Counted from the stretch's first letter, positions 38,584-51,171 are shown. The stretch: DNA of 64,000 nt from Saccoglossus kowalevskii (GCF_000003605.2 NW_003148770.1:686973-750972); one strand, 5' to 3'. The notes: a model not told the origin generated them from the letters alone. Numbers and translations: made by a program.

Positions 38584-39147
38584 TTTCAATTCAGTGTTGT
38601 ATTTTTCAATTCAGTGTTGTATATTTCAATTCAGTATTGTATATTTCAATTCAGTATTGTATATTTCAATTCAGTGTTGTATATTTCAATTCAGTGTTGT
38701 ATATTTCAATTCAGTATTGTATATTTCAATTCAGTGTTGTATTTTTCAATTCAGTGTTGTATATTTCAATTCAGTGTTGTATATTTCAATTCAGTATTGT
38801 ATATTTCAATTCAGTATTGTATATTTCAATTCAGTGTTGTATTTTTCAATTCAGTGTTGTATATTTCAATTCAGTAGTGTATATTTCAATTCAGTATTGT
38901 ATATTTCAATTCAGTGGTGTATATTTCAAATCAGTATTGTATAATTCAATTCAGTATTGTATTTTTCAATTCAGTGTTGTATAGTTCAATTCAGTGTTGT
39001 ATTTTTCAAATCAGTATTGTATAATTCAATTCAGTAATGTATAATTCCATTCAGTATTGTATAATTCAATTCAGTATTGTATTATAATTCAATTCAGTAT
39101 TATATAATTCAATTCACTATTGTATAATTCAATTCAGTGTTGTATAT
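38584..39147. repeat. 20-bp minisatellite, about 28 copies
   Basis: Unit TTCAATTCAGTGTTGTATAT with GTGTTG/GTATTG and ATATTT/ATTTTT alternatives. The second half drifts to ATAATTCAATTC. The 20-bp period, with no stop codon in the unit, creates long artefactual open frames (38507-38984) reading (QFSVVYFNSVLYISI)n. Confidence 0.97.
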
Positions 39148-39775
39148 TGTATTAATGTAAGTCGCTATGGTATTCGTACATACAATGAACAACAGTTAAA
39201 TAGAATCGTAACACACTTTGTAAATGTAATGTATGTCTTACGCATCTAGTACAGTTTGGTTTATTAGCGATCCAAATAGGCCTGTTGACAATCAAATGGT
39301 TGGTTAATCCAAATTTACTGAAACCTCCAGTTTAGCCTAATCTAACAGCAAATTTACAACGGACAGATCAGCAGTGTAAACAACATCAACAATGATGAAT
39401 TCCTCGTGTAATCCAAGAAATTGAAAGCTTTCCCCTTTGTAGTAATCTGCCTGACCACCTACACTTTTCAATTACATCCCCAAACCATTGGTAAAATAAG
39501 TTTGCACACGGTACGCTATGCAACCCGCTAGATTATAATCCCAAATAACATTATCATTACTGAAATGCACAGGGGAGAACGAACAAGGGTGTAAATGAAA
39601 TCGTACGCGAAATTATTCACAATTAATTAGAGCAGAGGAATACAGGAAAGTGATAATACGATGACATGTACTCTCGCATATATCAAATTATAGCTAATAA
39701 CAACAGGAAAATGGCAATACCAAGTCTCAGTAAATGAAGCAAATAAAATAGCATCTGTTAACATTTCAAAAATCC

Positions 39776-39908
39776 TTAAATTGCGGCGATTGTCGCGCCG
39801 CGTCCTGTTCGATATGGGACCCAGAGCGACGTACACAACGCATGTAAAATACAATGTTTGTTTACATGAAATTCGAACACGTGCTCCGCGACGACAACCG
39901 CGCTTTAA
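39776..39908. mobile_element. Family A MITE, copy 2 (reverse orientation)
   Basis: TTAAATTGCGGCGATTGTCG at the left, GCGACGACAACCGCGCTTTAA at the right (seen as overlapping shorter motifs). The core is the reverse complement of the 21929 and 58478 copies (ATGGGACCCAGAGCGACGTA, GTTTACATGAAATTCGAACA). Confidence 0.85.
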
Positions 39909-40262
39909 TTTAACTAAACACGAAAGTTTAATTACACTGATGGCACCTGTAATGAATCATGACACACGATGGAAATATTTAATATAGTTATTCCCCACCT
40001 AGTATATGAACATAATTCGAAAATCTTATGTTTCAAAATTATTTTTTTATTTAAAATTATGAACAGGTTTAGAAAATGCGATGATAATATTTGTTTAATT
40101 TGCTTTTTTTTATAATCTCAAATTATTACTGACTTTAATAGTTTTGTCTTTGGTTTCAGAGAATCTCCAAGTATCCCAGCCCACAGCTTACCAAGCCATT
40201 CATTGAGTTACAAAAGCATGTTGTCATAAAATTAAAATTAAATAACAAACAAGCGATTACCC

Positions 40263-40298
<36 letters not shown>

Positions 40299-43041
40299 GA
40301 CACTAAAATAAAACTGCTCAGTCTTGTTCACACAATCTCATAGAATTCTATACGTGCCCGTCATCGTGCGAGTGAGTTGGTGAAGAACTGGCAATTTCCT
40401 AATGAGTGCAAACCCTATAATGATAATACGTTTTCCAAGGTTATCCAACGTATCGCACGAATGTCACCAGTCACGAATCTCACCAGGAAACTCTAGGATT
40501 AGAATTACGTATATTACGTATTGACAATTAAACTATTCACACACACACGTACACATACACATTTATTAACATGTTAAATTTTAAAAAGTTTGCAGTTCGA
40601 CGAGAAAAGAACTTTTCGTCATGATTTTAAAAATGTTTACCAGTCGCTACTCAAGTTCAAGTTTAACGCACACTAGTACAATGGCCTGCGTCTACTTACA
40701 TTGGGGTTGACCATTAGAATTCGGGGAACATTTGGCAATCCCCGACATTAGCTTTTATTTCTTTTTAAATCGCAGAAAAAATAAATTTATAAAAACACGC
40801 GCATAATTTGGTGAAGCTAATCGATAACCTGATCAATAAATACTGAGTGTAGTATCGATTAGTTGCAAATCAATAAGCTATAAGTGAAGTTATCTAAATC
40901 TAAGAGATCGCCTTATTGAATAACCTTACGGGTCACATTTCAATGTTTGTAACTAGTTATAATGTACTAATCGATGTTCGTCTATGAGTTAAAATGAACA
41001 AAATAAATGTATTCCATCAAATTGAAAATGTGTGCAATTTATCAAAAACATTGTTGTTGAAACACTATACTTAGAATGTTTATACCGTAGACTGCATTCG
41101 ATTGAATTCGTTAACAAAATCTAGCAATTACTAGCAATATATTAAAACGTTTTTAAGTATTGCATGAGAATTTTTCCAAAATACATCATAATTTTGTTTT
41201 TTATTGAAATTAACGCTTTAATTTTAATCCTATATTTCAGCATCACAATTGTTTTTATGATTATGTTATAAATTACGTCATAATGACGTGTATATTTAGC
41301 AGTTGAGTATTACGATTTTCAATGTACACAAATTTACTACATACAGAAGAACAGAAGCACACGCTAGGTCAGACCAGTTCAAGTCTGAATGAATCGGATG
41401 AATGCCTATGGTTGTGAGATCGAAATATGTTTCCAACATTCGGATAAACATTCTTTGCTAATCCAAGTCCAAACAACACATCGTATTAAACATGCAGCAT
41501 GGACAAAAAAAGGTATTTCTCAAAATTGTTGTTCGATACCTCCACAGTGTAGACTAAATCGAACTATGATTTGTCATAATCTTTATACTGCGTCTTATCT
41601 GACACACAACAGTATTCGTTGGATAAAAATCAAAAACACGTAATACGCATGTGCAGTGATTTTTATTGTACGTACCAAAACAGCCAGTGCACGTGCGTAT
41701 TAGAATAGACATAAGCTACATGAATAGTGGTTTAGTTCATGATAAATCACAGTCCAATGTATTTATCTAAATACATTATCAAACAATAATTTGAAAAAAT
41801 AAACTTTCTCGTCAAAATTGCATCTTTAAAGTAAAAACTGTCATGCTGAAGATACATGTCGAGAAGGCCTGAATCACATGTCAGTTTCAAAACACATTTT
41901 ATATCAATACTTGTTGAAATTTTGATTCATCAATATTAATATTTGTACCCATTTTTTAGACCAGATAGATGAAAAGGAATGGCAGTACATTCAGCGAATT
42001 CAAGATAACTAAACGATGGTTGGAAACAATATGTACGCATGTCGCTATTACCTATGGCCATGGTTAAAGATGTTGGTCATATACGGCTTGACACACTTGT
42101 TAAATGTTACAAATATATTACCCGAATGAACTTAATTTCAATTATTCAATGGATTATGTGCGTGTAGGATACTTTCGCGTACACACTATGCATCAACCGA
42201 CAACCACACATGAAGTGGTTATTCTCTTTTTCTGTTGTACCTAATTCGAGCATATTAGTTCCAATAAGGCATATACTAGTAATACGCGCATATCCATGGG
42301 ACGGTGATACATGAGACTAATTACATTGGCATAGTTAATGGAATCTGTCAGAAGGTCGCGATGAAAGGGAAGGCTAACTAAATTTGGACATCGTGGAATG
42401 TCAAGTCTTTATATACTACATCAAATTGGAGTACAAATCAATTATTGTGATGAAGCTTCTGTGTCCAATTACTGTCGGAAATGTGGTGTAATGTGTTCTC
42501 AGTTATGTTCACGTATCGTAATTGTATAACACACACACACATACTTGTACTGTGTAATCGCGAACTATTTTTTAATGTATTTGCCCTTTCTCATTTTGAG
42601 ATAATTTGAGTACATTTAGCAAATCAACCCGATCTTAGACAATTTATATTCAACTCATTATGGGCATTGTAATGTTAATTTTGGATTGATTCAATTATTC
42701 CTTTTTTCCGCTCTCACTCTAAGAGTTCATATGCATGGATGAATGCGGCAGTCAATCTAGGGGGCTGCCCACACGTTCCCAACTATACAGTGTTTGAATT
42801 CTGCATCGATCATTTCCGTGTCCCAGCAACACTAACAGTTTGTAATAATAATTATTCATGTCGATGTCGGCGAACTTACTTCAATAATTTCATTTCCAGA
42901 CAGACATGTTGAGAAACAAGCCAACTAAGACTGTTTGTCTTCGTTATTAGCGTCGACTAATCGTTCAGGTACATTGTGAAATGGGTGCCACCAAACTGAT
43001 GTGTCGTCTGTAGTGATGCAACCTGTATACTACACGTCATA
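39909..43041. other. Intergenic, no gene seen; CA microsatellite
   Basis: Contains a (CA)n tract at about 40266-40292 and a hairpin repeat at 41641-41703 (listed separately). No coding region is supported. Confidence 0.5.
41641..41703. repeat. Hairpin repeat, partial second copy at 59287-59330
   Basis: TAATACGCATGTGCAGTG pairs with CAGTGCACGTGCGTATTA. The segment GTACGTACCAAAACAGCCAG plus TGCACGTGCGTATTAG recurs at 59287-59330 as GTACGTACTAAAACAACCAG plus TGCGCATACGTATTAG. It is a short dispersed palindromic repeat of unknown class. Confidence 0.6.
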
Positions 43042-43205
43042 TTAAAGCGGTAGGGTCGTCACCTGCGCATGCGCGGGAATTGAGTCCCAAGCGACGAAAA
43101 CAACACACTAAGTAACGCAAAGGCCCATTGGTAGACGCTTGTTTGAAAACAATGACACGCTATGGCCACCTGACGCATGCGTATGTGACGATTCTGCCGC
43201 TTTAA
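43042..43205. mobile_element. Family C MITE, copy 1
   Basis: 164 bp: TTAAAGCGGTAGGGTCGTCA ... CGATTCTGCCGCTTTAA. The core has CTGCGCATGCGCGGGAATTG, TAACGCAAAGGCCCATTGG, GTTTGAAAACAATGACACGC and TATGGCCACCTGACGCATGC. Homologues are at 48897 and 56181. Confidence 0.87.
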
Positions 43206-46098
43206 CTAATATAAAGTATAAAAGTATAAACACAGTCCCTCTATGTATACATAATACATACATAATCCACATATAATTATACAATATAATCCTCGGTAGA
43301 TGTGAAATTCAATATAATGTTGTTAGTTGCTGTAAACACAGACTGATACGTTAATCTTTTTTCTTGTTTGTAAAACGACTCATCTATGTTCGTTTTTATC
43401 TACTGTGCAACTAAATTGAATCACCATAACAACACATACCCTGCTATTCGTGATCGATCGTTTTATCTAAACTACTTAACTTACTCCATTTATCAAAACT
43501 TGTGGTTATTGAAAAATACGCAAATTCCTGTAATATACATGTAAAAATTTGGAATTCGACTCTCTTGGAAATTGGAAAGAAACTGGTGTATAATTGCAAC
43601 ATATGTATCGGATACTGTTACTATTTCTCCCACTGAATAACGTCTTACTTACTTACTAAAAATCGAATCTAACATTTCTTGACTCAAATAATATTCTTCT
43701 TTAAAAATGGATGTCATTTCGAATGACGTATCGTTATTCAATATTCACTGGGAGTGTTGTGTATCGTGTGCGCCTGTCCTTAGTACTAGTATGCTTCTCA
43801 GCTGTCACGTGACGGTAACTGGTAAACAATGGAATCGTCAACACACTGTAATATATGCCTATGAGAAGGCTTACTTAAACGATAATGAATTCTGATTTAC
43901 CGATTTTCGTTAAAGTTGAATTACAATAACAATCGGATTCCAATAATTTTTCGAAATAAGTGATGTTCGTTGTCACTTACTCTTTTAATCATTATTTAAA
44001 AAATAATGTTCGAAATAATATACAAATGGATATAATATATACACACAAAGGAAACGACTCATCGCCTTTTAATCAACTCTAATAATTTATCATTCAATAT
44101 TGGGTATACATACAGGAAGACGTAGGTACATTTTTGCGACATAATCCAGCTCATATATTAGCAAGCAGCCATATTAAGCTTATAGTTTTATTTGTCATTT
44201 GTAGACCAAGAATAGGATTATTTTTCCCTGACGTGCCACATAAACACGTTGAATAACACCGATGCCAGATGAGCATAATTGGTTGTATTCCAGTTAATCT
44301 TCTAAATATATCAGCTATATTAGAGTGGTGCTCCTATTCACAACGATGCATTATGTTTTATAAAGGCTGGATTAGACTTACAGATTGCAGTCTGCTTGCG
44401 CCAATTGTGGCAGCGATGGGCATAAATGAAATTACGACCTCAATGCAAAACAACACAATTCCTGAGATTTAATATAAAGATTTTGCATTATTTTCAATTT
44501 TCCATATAAAGATCTCTCTACTTATCACATGTATGTCATGTGGTGTAATTATAGACCTAATCAAACGCGATTGTTATCACGTGGTACGTGATAACATCGT
44601 TTGCATTATTGGCCTAAATTTATCTTAAATACCATCGACAAATAATTGCTGATATTCAACAAATTGCGCATCACTGGTGACATCGAGCGAGAAGGTATTA
44701 CACACTTCAGGAACAAATCTGCATGTTATAAAATAATTACATTATAAAGCATTTTCTGTTACTTTGATGCGAATGTTTGAAATGAAATTCGACACATTAC
44801 GCGTTGAATCAACCGGAAATTGCGTGCCTATATGATTCACTTTTGTCGTACTCTATTACACTTGTCATCAGTCGCCGTTGTCATACACGACGGTAAAGGA
44901 CAGGCTTGTATTCGGAAATCCGTTTAAACAAGAATTTAACACGACAGTCTCAAATACTGTTGTTCTAACGCAGTTATTTCGCTTGGAATCTCGTTGACTT
45001 TAATGCCATGGCAACAGTGTCATAGGTCGAACTATTCAGATTGCTGTTATTGGTTGTTTGAACGCTCGGCCGTGACGTCACACAGTTGCAGTTGGCGCAC
45101 TACAACCACGGCCACGATATGTTATAACTTACAAACTTGCGTCCGAGCTTGAGTCATTTATATTCAGTATATGTCCGAGCACATCTCTCATTGCTACTCG
45201 ATACAAATAACGATATTGCGAAATAGTTGAATTGGGAACACCGTATGAGGATAAGATTAATCGATATCATCGCTTCAACTTTTGTGTGCCTTCGAACTCC
45301 TAGGTAAGCCTTATCCGTGGTACATTGATATGCGGGATATGTGCCTAAACACAGGGAATGTGACGTAATGTGTGACGTAATGTAAAACCGAAAATTATTT
45401 AACCGAGGGATATTGAAGGAAACTGCAACATCAACTGATGAAATAAGGCGCTGTGTCTTATATCGAGATCTACGGATTCTTGATTCAATTTGGCTCTGAC
45501 ACGTATCTTGGAGAATTTGTTATAATTGCGATCACTATCACGTAGACTAAAAGTTGAAGGAGAATTGCCGCGTACATCTTCAGTGTGCTAGGTACGTCTA
45601 CGTTGTTTGTAATTGTCCGAAAACGGCGAGCTTGTAGACTAATCGTCTCTAAATCGCGAAATGGACGGTCAGCATGTTACATTACGTTTGCGTGTGTGTG
45701 TGTGTGTGTATGTCGGTAATGTACTAACCTGAACCGGATCAAGCCACTATCGCGTAGTCTTCCAACGTATGTGATGTTACGTTCAACGTGACGCTGCCGA
45801 CAAGGTGTGTTTTGTTTATCAGCACATTGCGAGAATGCAAACACGTTCTCTGTAATGCTGTTTAATAAATCAAAGTCGGCGTGTTTCCACTTGGGAACCT
45901 CAGCTGGACAGGATACGCTTTTAACGGTGATTAGACCTGAATACTGGCTCACCAAATGATTTCATTAAATCCGGTATGAGGTTGACTGTTCAATAAACAC
46001 ACATTTCTCGGTGAAACCAACGCAAAGATTCTGCCAGCAACGACTAGTGAAACGTAACAACTCCAAAATAATTGTTGTGACGTTGACTGAAGAGCGTG
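43206..46098. other. Intergenic region upstream of the GPCR
   Basis: It must include the receptor promoter and any untranslated first exon, neither of which I can place. It holds a GT microsatellite at about 45689-45708 and a palindrome at 44552-44616. No other coding region is supported. Confidence 0.5.
44552..44616. repeat. 65-bp near-perfect palindrome centred on CACGTGGTACGTG
   Basis: TAGACCTAATCAAACGCGAT, TGTTATCACGTGGTACGTGA, then TAACATCGTTTGCATTATTG and GCCTA. The arms pair almost throughout, and the centre carries a CACGTG E-box. It could form a cruciform or be a tiny fold-back element. Confidence 0.7.
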
Positions 46099-47106
46099 AT
46101 GGAAAACCAAACATTTTACGAAGATAATGGCGATACACGAAATATTCTTGAACCGTTGGTTGCATTGATCTTGATATTTTTAACGGTTTTAGGGAACATT
46201 GTTAATATTATAGTAATCACCAAATCGAAGGATATTCCCCAAATACCAAGATATTTCATGATGTCACTGGCGTTCGCCGATTTAGGCGTCGGTATTAATA
46301 CCATATTTGCAGTGTACCCAGCAATATTCGCTCGCTGGCCGTACGGGGACGTATTCTGCTTCATCGTTGGAGTACACTCGCATATCTTCTGTTCAATTTC
46401 CATTACGTCACTGCTTCTCGTAAGTATTGAAAGATACATCTCAATAAACTGGCCACTGCATTACCATAATTACATCACGGATAAGCGTGCAATTATCGTG
46501 ATTATTTCCATGTGGGTGATATTGGAAAGCTATGGATTCCTGTTAGCACTGATTCAGGATTTTAATTTCTATTGGTTTAATCCTGGCGTTCTTACATGTG
46601 TACCTGGATACGGGAAACCGGAATATAGGATCTTCACCGTGGTTGGCCTGGTAGGCTTCCTCGTCATTCCCACCATCATCATCGTTTATATCTATATTCG
46701 TATCATGAAAATTTCACAGAGGCACTCGCGGCAGATCGTCGAAGTGAATACAGCAAAATCAGGAGATTCATCACACACACGCAAACAAACAAGTCAGAAT
46801 CTCAAAGCGGCTAAGATGTTGTTCGTTGTCTCGGGGGCGTTTGATATTGCGTGGTACCCGTATGGTTTAACTGTTATCTACACAGCGGCTTCTGGCGATG
46901 TGCTCCCTCTCTATGTGGACTTTGTAACCACATGGCTTGTCTACTCAAATAGCTTCTGGAACGTTCTTATCTACAGCATTATGAATAAGAAATTTAGAAG
47001 AACCGCGCTGCAATTCTTGCGACAGGCATTTCACTGTGAGAAAACGACAAATAACGTCGTCCATGTTGTGCCAAAAGACACGGACCACAGTGCATCAACT
47101 ATGTAA
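46099..47106 (+). CDS. Orphan class A (rhodopsin-like) GPCR, single exon, 335 aa
   Basis: An intronless seven-transmembrane receptor for an unknown ligand at the plasma membrane. The start is the ATG at 46099; an upstream in-frame GTG is not a start. N-glycosylation sequon N3-Q-T. N1.50 in LGN (N33), LAFAD with D2.50 (D61), C3.25 (C87) and ECL2 C167 as the conserved disulphide, ERY at 111-113, W4.50 (W139), P5.50 (P191), Y5.58 (Y199). TM6 has F248-DIAW-YP, so CWxP becomes AWYP. TM7 has N288-V-L-I-Y292 instead of NPxxY. Position 3.32 is Ser (S94), which argues against an aminergic receptor despite an overall amine/melatonin-like look. The tail is short, with no clear palmitoyl cysteine beyond C-E-K. 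The family is one of the large lineage-expanded invertebrate rhodopsin groups; I cannot name an orthologue. Confidence 0.93.
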   Translation: MENQTFYEDNGDTRNILEPLVALILIFLTVLGNIVNIIVITKSKDIPQIPRYFMMSLAFADLGVGINTIFAVYPAIFARWPYGDVFCFIVGVHSHIFCSISITSLLLVSIERYISINWPLHYHNYITDKRAIIVIISMWVILESYGFLLALIQDFNFYWFNPGVLTCVPGYGKPEYRIFTVVGLVGFLVIPTIIIVYIYIRIMKISQRHSRQIVEVNTAKSGDSSHTRKQTSQNLKAAKMLFVVSGAFDIAWYPYGLTVIYTAASGDVLPLYVDFVTTWLVYSNSFWNVLIYSIMNKKFRRTALQFLRQAFHCEKTTNNVVHVVPKDTDHSASTM

Positions 47107-48896
47107 GACTACACTCTACGCAACATCTTCTACAAACAAACAAACAAATGTCTTCCTCCTTACAATTTCGGATTACCTTTATTAATGCTATATACACTAT
47201 ATGTCTCAAAACTTGGTGGAAACCCGACTTTTGTATGAAACACGCAAAACTCGGCTCAGTCTCGAATCATTTTAGAGACGTATTATCATATGAAACGGAT
47301 ATCGCGTATCCGTTTAACAGTCACTTACTACGCATAATTTCGCTTCAAACTTTCAAGTTCATTCATAACTTATAATTCTGTTCCCAAATATTTTGACGTC
47401 TATTGGTAATGAATCTCTTTTGTCTGTGTGCCTCGTCTGTAAACATGTTATTTGTCTCACTGTAAGAAGAATAAGCAGTCAATTATGATACTAGAACAAA
47501 ACAGTGCTTTCTAGCAACATGTAGTTATTATGACCATGAATAATTCATTTAACCAGAAAAATGTTCTCAAATAATCAAAACAGCTGAATTAGACCAAAAA
47601 CTAACAAAATATTGAACCCGACTAAATATCTACATATATCAGCGATAATATGATCTCTCTCAGTCTTGGGTCGCTCAAGCATATTATCACCCCCGTTGTT
47701 GAGATCACTCAGGGATAATATTATCTCCCTCGTCCTTGGGACCATTCGGGGAGAATATTATCTCCCTCTCTTGTTGGGACCACTCAGATAATATCTACTT
47801 TATCCATGGAGAAAGTACAGTGAAATATTAAGTTGATTAAATATTTTATCTTTCTTTTATTTTAAAATCATATATAATGCATCAAAAAACCATACAAAAC
47901 GTCCACAACTGTCTTCTCACTGAAAATTAATCTACAATATTCTTTAGACACTATCAGCGAATAAATCTTCACTAATGTCATCAAACTCTTACTCATCATT
48001 ACTCTTCTCCTCTTCATCACTAATATCATCTCCCTTTTCATTTGCAATATTTTTATCACCATCATTATCTTATTCTATCTCGTCCCATCATTCCTGCTTG
48101 TTTTTAATGAGATGTTGACAGCTTTGTAAATTTGGAATTTCTGTCAGCTGTTTTAGTTGGTTGTACCGAAATGCCTAGCTGTTTACTTATAATGCGGGAT
48201 ATACTAGTAATTTGTTACCATAAAATTACGTTTGAAATGTGAGCAAGTGTAATTACTTGGTTATTCATTTCACTCGCTGGAAGCTCAACAAATACACAAA
48301 CCACTTTAATGGATGTCTGACTGATTGACCCAAGGAATTGGTATGCAATGTTTTCGGGTTACATATTATATTTTATGCACTTTCCTATACAAATTGTTTC
48401 ACTATATTTTACCATTATTACGAAAGGATTATTTTTTGCCTGCGACGAAGGAACGTGTCCACATTTACACAAATAAAAATAAACTATTCCAATCTGTTTA
48501 ATAAAATATGGTGAAGGTTATTAATAAGATACTACGTTAAAGAAAAAAACTTATTCATTCAAAGATGGTTTTAATTATTTTAAGAACCTGTTTCGTTATT
48601 CTAAGGTACAAGACTATACTCTGCTATAATTTCAGTTATAAACAATGTGCTTCCAAATATACAAGTACACTCTGCCCAGAGGCATAATGTAGAAGACGGG
48701 TGAACTCAATTGTCATGGGATTTGTATCATGCATTCATCGTTACTTCAATCCCAAACTCTCCACGGGTTTACAAAAACGCGATTGTTGTCTTCACATTCT
48801 ATTCCATGTTTTTATGTTTCATTATGTGTTGTCATTATATATTTATACTTCGTTCACCACGACTACATTCTTCTATCTTGTAGAGTACATTCTTTC
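47107..48896. other. Downstream of the GPCR; short ATC-rich tandem block
   Basis: 47640-47800 holds three to four degenerate copies of a roughly 50-bp unit (GATAATATTATCTCCCTCGT, CTTGGGACCACTCAGG), itself partly palindromic. No gene is seen. AATAAA-like motifs near 48472 could serve the GPCR transcript, but that is distant. Confidence 0.5.
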
Positions 48897-49029
48897 TTAA
48901 AACGGGAAGGTCGTCACCTGCGACGATAACAACACACACTAAAAACGCAAAGGCTCATTGGTAGACACTTGTTTGTAAACATTGACACGCAATGGCCACC
49001 TGACGCATGTGACGACTCCCCCCGCTTTA
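48897..49029. mobile_element. Family C MITE, copy 2 (internally shortened)
   Basis: TTAAAACGGGAAGGTCGTCA ... GACGACTCCCCCCGCTTTAT. It shares ACGCAAAGGCTCATTGGTAG, GTTTGTAAACATTGACACGC and AATGGCCACCTGACGCATG. Relative to copies 1 and 3 it lacks about 30 bp after CACCTGCG. Confidence 0.83.
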
Positions 49030-49061
49030 TTGTGCAACAGGATCGTATCTGAAACATTAGC

Positions 49062-49534
49062 TTAAGGTAGAAGCCTACTAATAAATTAAAATGCCCAGAA
49101 TTTATTCATTTTGCAATAAACTGTACTCCAAGGCAATGTAAGGATATTGACATAAAAAAGTTGTGGGTCACCAGCCTTTTTTTCGAGAAATTGATGGTTG
49201 TATTTTAGTGGAAAGTCGCCATTTTGACAATATTATAACGCTTTTACCACAGGTTCCTATGGCAGAGTTATTATGCAATATCTCAAAATCTAGTCTGGTG
49301 ACATAGGCTAAACAAAATCATATATTGTTAATGATGGAGTACTTTTTGTTGTTTTGAATTATTCACAAAATCTGGGTTTTAAAAAGTATCCAAAAACTGC
49401 AATTGTGTTCTATGGAATTGTTCTAAAAATAGCAATTTTCAAGAAATACACAGTTCTCAAAAACCTNNNNNNNNNNNNNNNNNNNNNNNNNNNNNNNNNN
49501 NNNNNNNNNNNNNNNNCTAGGCTTCTACCTTAAC
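49062..49534. mobile_element. TTAAGGTAGAAGCC inverted-repeat element (family D), with assembly gap
   Basis: Left end TTAAGGTAGAAGCCTAC; right end TAGGCTTCTACCTTAA, a perfect inverted repeat of about 16 bp including TTAA at each side. The interior left part includes TTACATTGCCTTGGAGTACAG in reverse and TTGTGGGTCACCAGCC. Its size is uncertain because a 50-N gap lies inside. Relatives are at 34025-34216 and 50570-50650. Confidence 0.8.
49467..49516. other. Assembly gap, 50 N
   Basis: A run of 50 undetermined bases, probably a placeholder length. It falls inside the family D element, as expected if a repeat or hairpin broke the assembly. Confidence 0.99.
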
Positions 49535-51171
49535 GAACCAGTTGTCGCTGTGCATACCTGATATGGGTTCCATGCGACAAATACAAACAGTGCAAAACAC
49601 ATTTTTTTATTTTAAGGAAACTCCACACGCGTGCTGCATGGCGGCTATGGGGATTTGATTTGTCGAGCAAAACAATCAATAAGTTGGCGAAGAATGATAA
49701 ACATTGTGATTTAATAACAGACAGTACAGATAGACAATTCTTGTTGTTTTACATTTTTATTAAGAATAAAAGTGGGAACGAGATTAAAATCGCTTGGGGT
49801 CGTCGTGTAATTTTTATAGATAATTGCCGAGCTCAAAATTGGTGAAAAGTGGCTAATTTATCCATTTAAAAACATTTTCTTTAGTCAAGTACCGCCTCAT
49901 CATGTAGGTATATCAAGGCCACTGATCGTGATGTGGAGTGAAGAGAATTTTCAGTGTAAGTGACGTCATCTGGAACAATTTTGAAATTTCGTCGTTCATA
50001 GCAAATGAAAGAAAATGTTGAGTATGCTGCAAATAACAATGTTGATCACGTGACAACACATTTACGAGAGTAAACTAACAGTGAATTAAAAATAGTATTA
50101 TACGAATATATCTCGTTTTGTTTTGAGTTCAGAGTGACATCAGACAAGGGCGTGTAACTGTTGGCATGAGATGAACATCCTTAAAGTCTAGACGAAAACT
50201 AACAACTAAGTATGTTTGGTTAGTGTTCATCTTTTGTCATTGTGTACAGTCTATATGTGTTTCTCTTCATATGTCCTCATTCATCATCACTGTTTCCGCA
50301 ATTAAGGGTGAAGACAACTCATATTACTTAAGAAAGTTTGTTATAAATCGGACGACAGCGTTCATTGGTTTATTATGTAAATGATGAATCGTCATTCTGG
50401 TGTGTGTTACAGTTCCGTTACTAATATTTTTCAAAAATGGTTATTTTTAAAACAAAATGTTAAACGTTGCAAATATGTATTTTTGTAGCCTTTCAAAACT
50501 TTTGAGACTTTTGAAATAATTCGGGATCACAAAATATATCATTCAGGATATATAACGAGTTTACTCTAAGAGACAATGATATGACATAGGAACCAATGGT
50601 AAAAGCGTTATAATGCTGACAAAATGGCATTCATTCACTAAAATTATTTTTATACTAACCGGAAGTAAAATTTATTGGAACATTTAATAAATTGTTGGTA
50701 TTCACTTGTTACCAATAAGCGTCCACTTTCGAACGACGCATGGTGCTAAAGTTCCAGCCTTTTTTTTACCACGGCGGTCGGTTAGCATGTGTCACAGAGC
50801 TAGAATAAGTCAAAAACATTTGTTGATTTCCTGTGAATACATAAATTATAAGAACTACACATTTTAATTGTACTTGCTGAAAATATTGTAGTACGTATTT
50901 ATCCGAAACATCGCATACTGCAAAGGATTGTCCATTGGCGATGTTTAAGCACTTGGGCGATCTTTTGGTGCCGCGAAAACAAATAAATACCGTGGAAACT
51001 AACGCGGTCGTAAAAATAATGGTTAACAAAGCGGTGTCGGCAGATTTTGCGAGAATTTCAACGACATTGTCGTTCTGATGGGTCTTGTAGAAAATTCACA
51101 GATCTGCCCCCCCCCCAAATAACACTGTGACATTCAAGTTACTTCTAAGATGGACAATACAAAAAAATAGG
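49535..51171. other. Intergenic; partial family D copy at about 50570-50650
   Basis: GACATAGGAACCAATGGTAA, AAGCGTTATAATGCTGACAA and AATGGCATTC recall the interior of the element at 49062 in reverse. No gene is supported. Confidence 0.5.

Noticed and set aside
38507-38984. Three overlapping open frames of 87-145 codons reading (QFSVVYFNSVLYISI)n
   Set aside because: They lie exactly on the 20-bp minisatellite. The period and lack of stops in the unit open all three forward frames, so they are not proteins.
39781-39987. 68-codon open frame (MRRLSRRVLFDMGPRATYT...)
   Set aside because: It is the translation of a family A MITE.
46096-46098. GTG three bases before the GPCR ATG as a start giving MMENQ
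   Set aside because: Animal genes rarely use GTG; the ATG at 46099 is the natural start.
49660-49845. Open frame of 61 codons (MSSKTINKLAKNDKHC...)
   Set aside because: No recognisable domain, no splice context and no homologous pattern I know.
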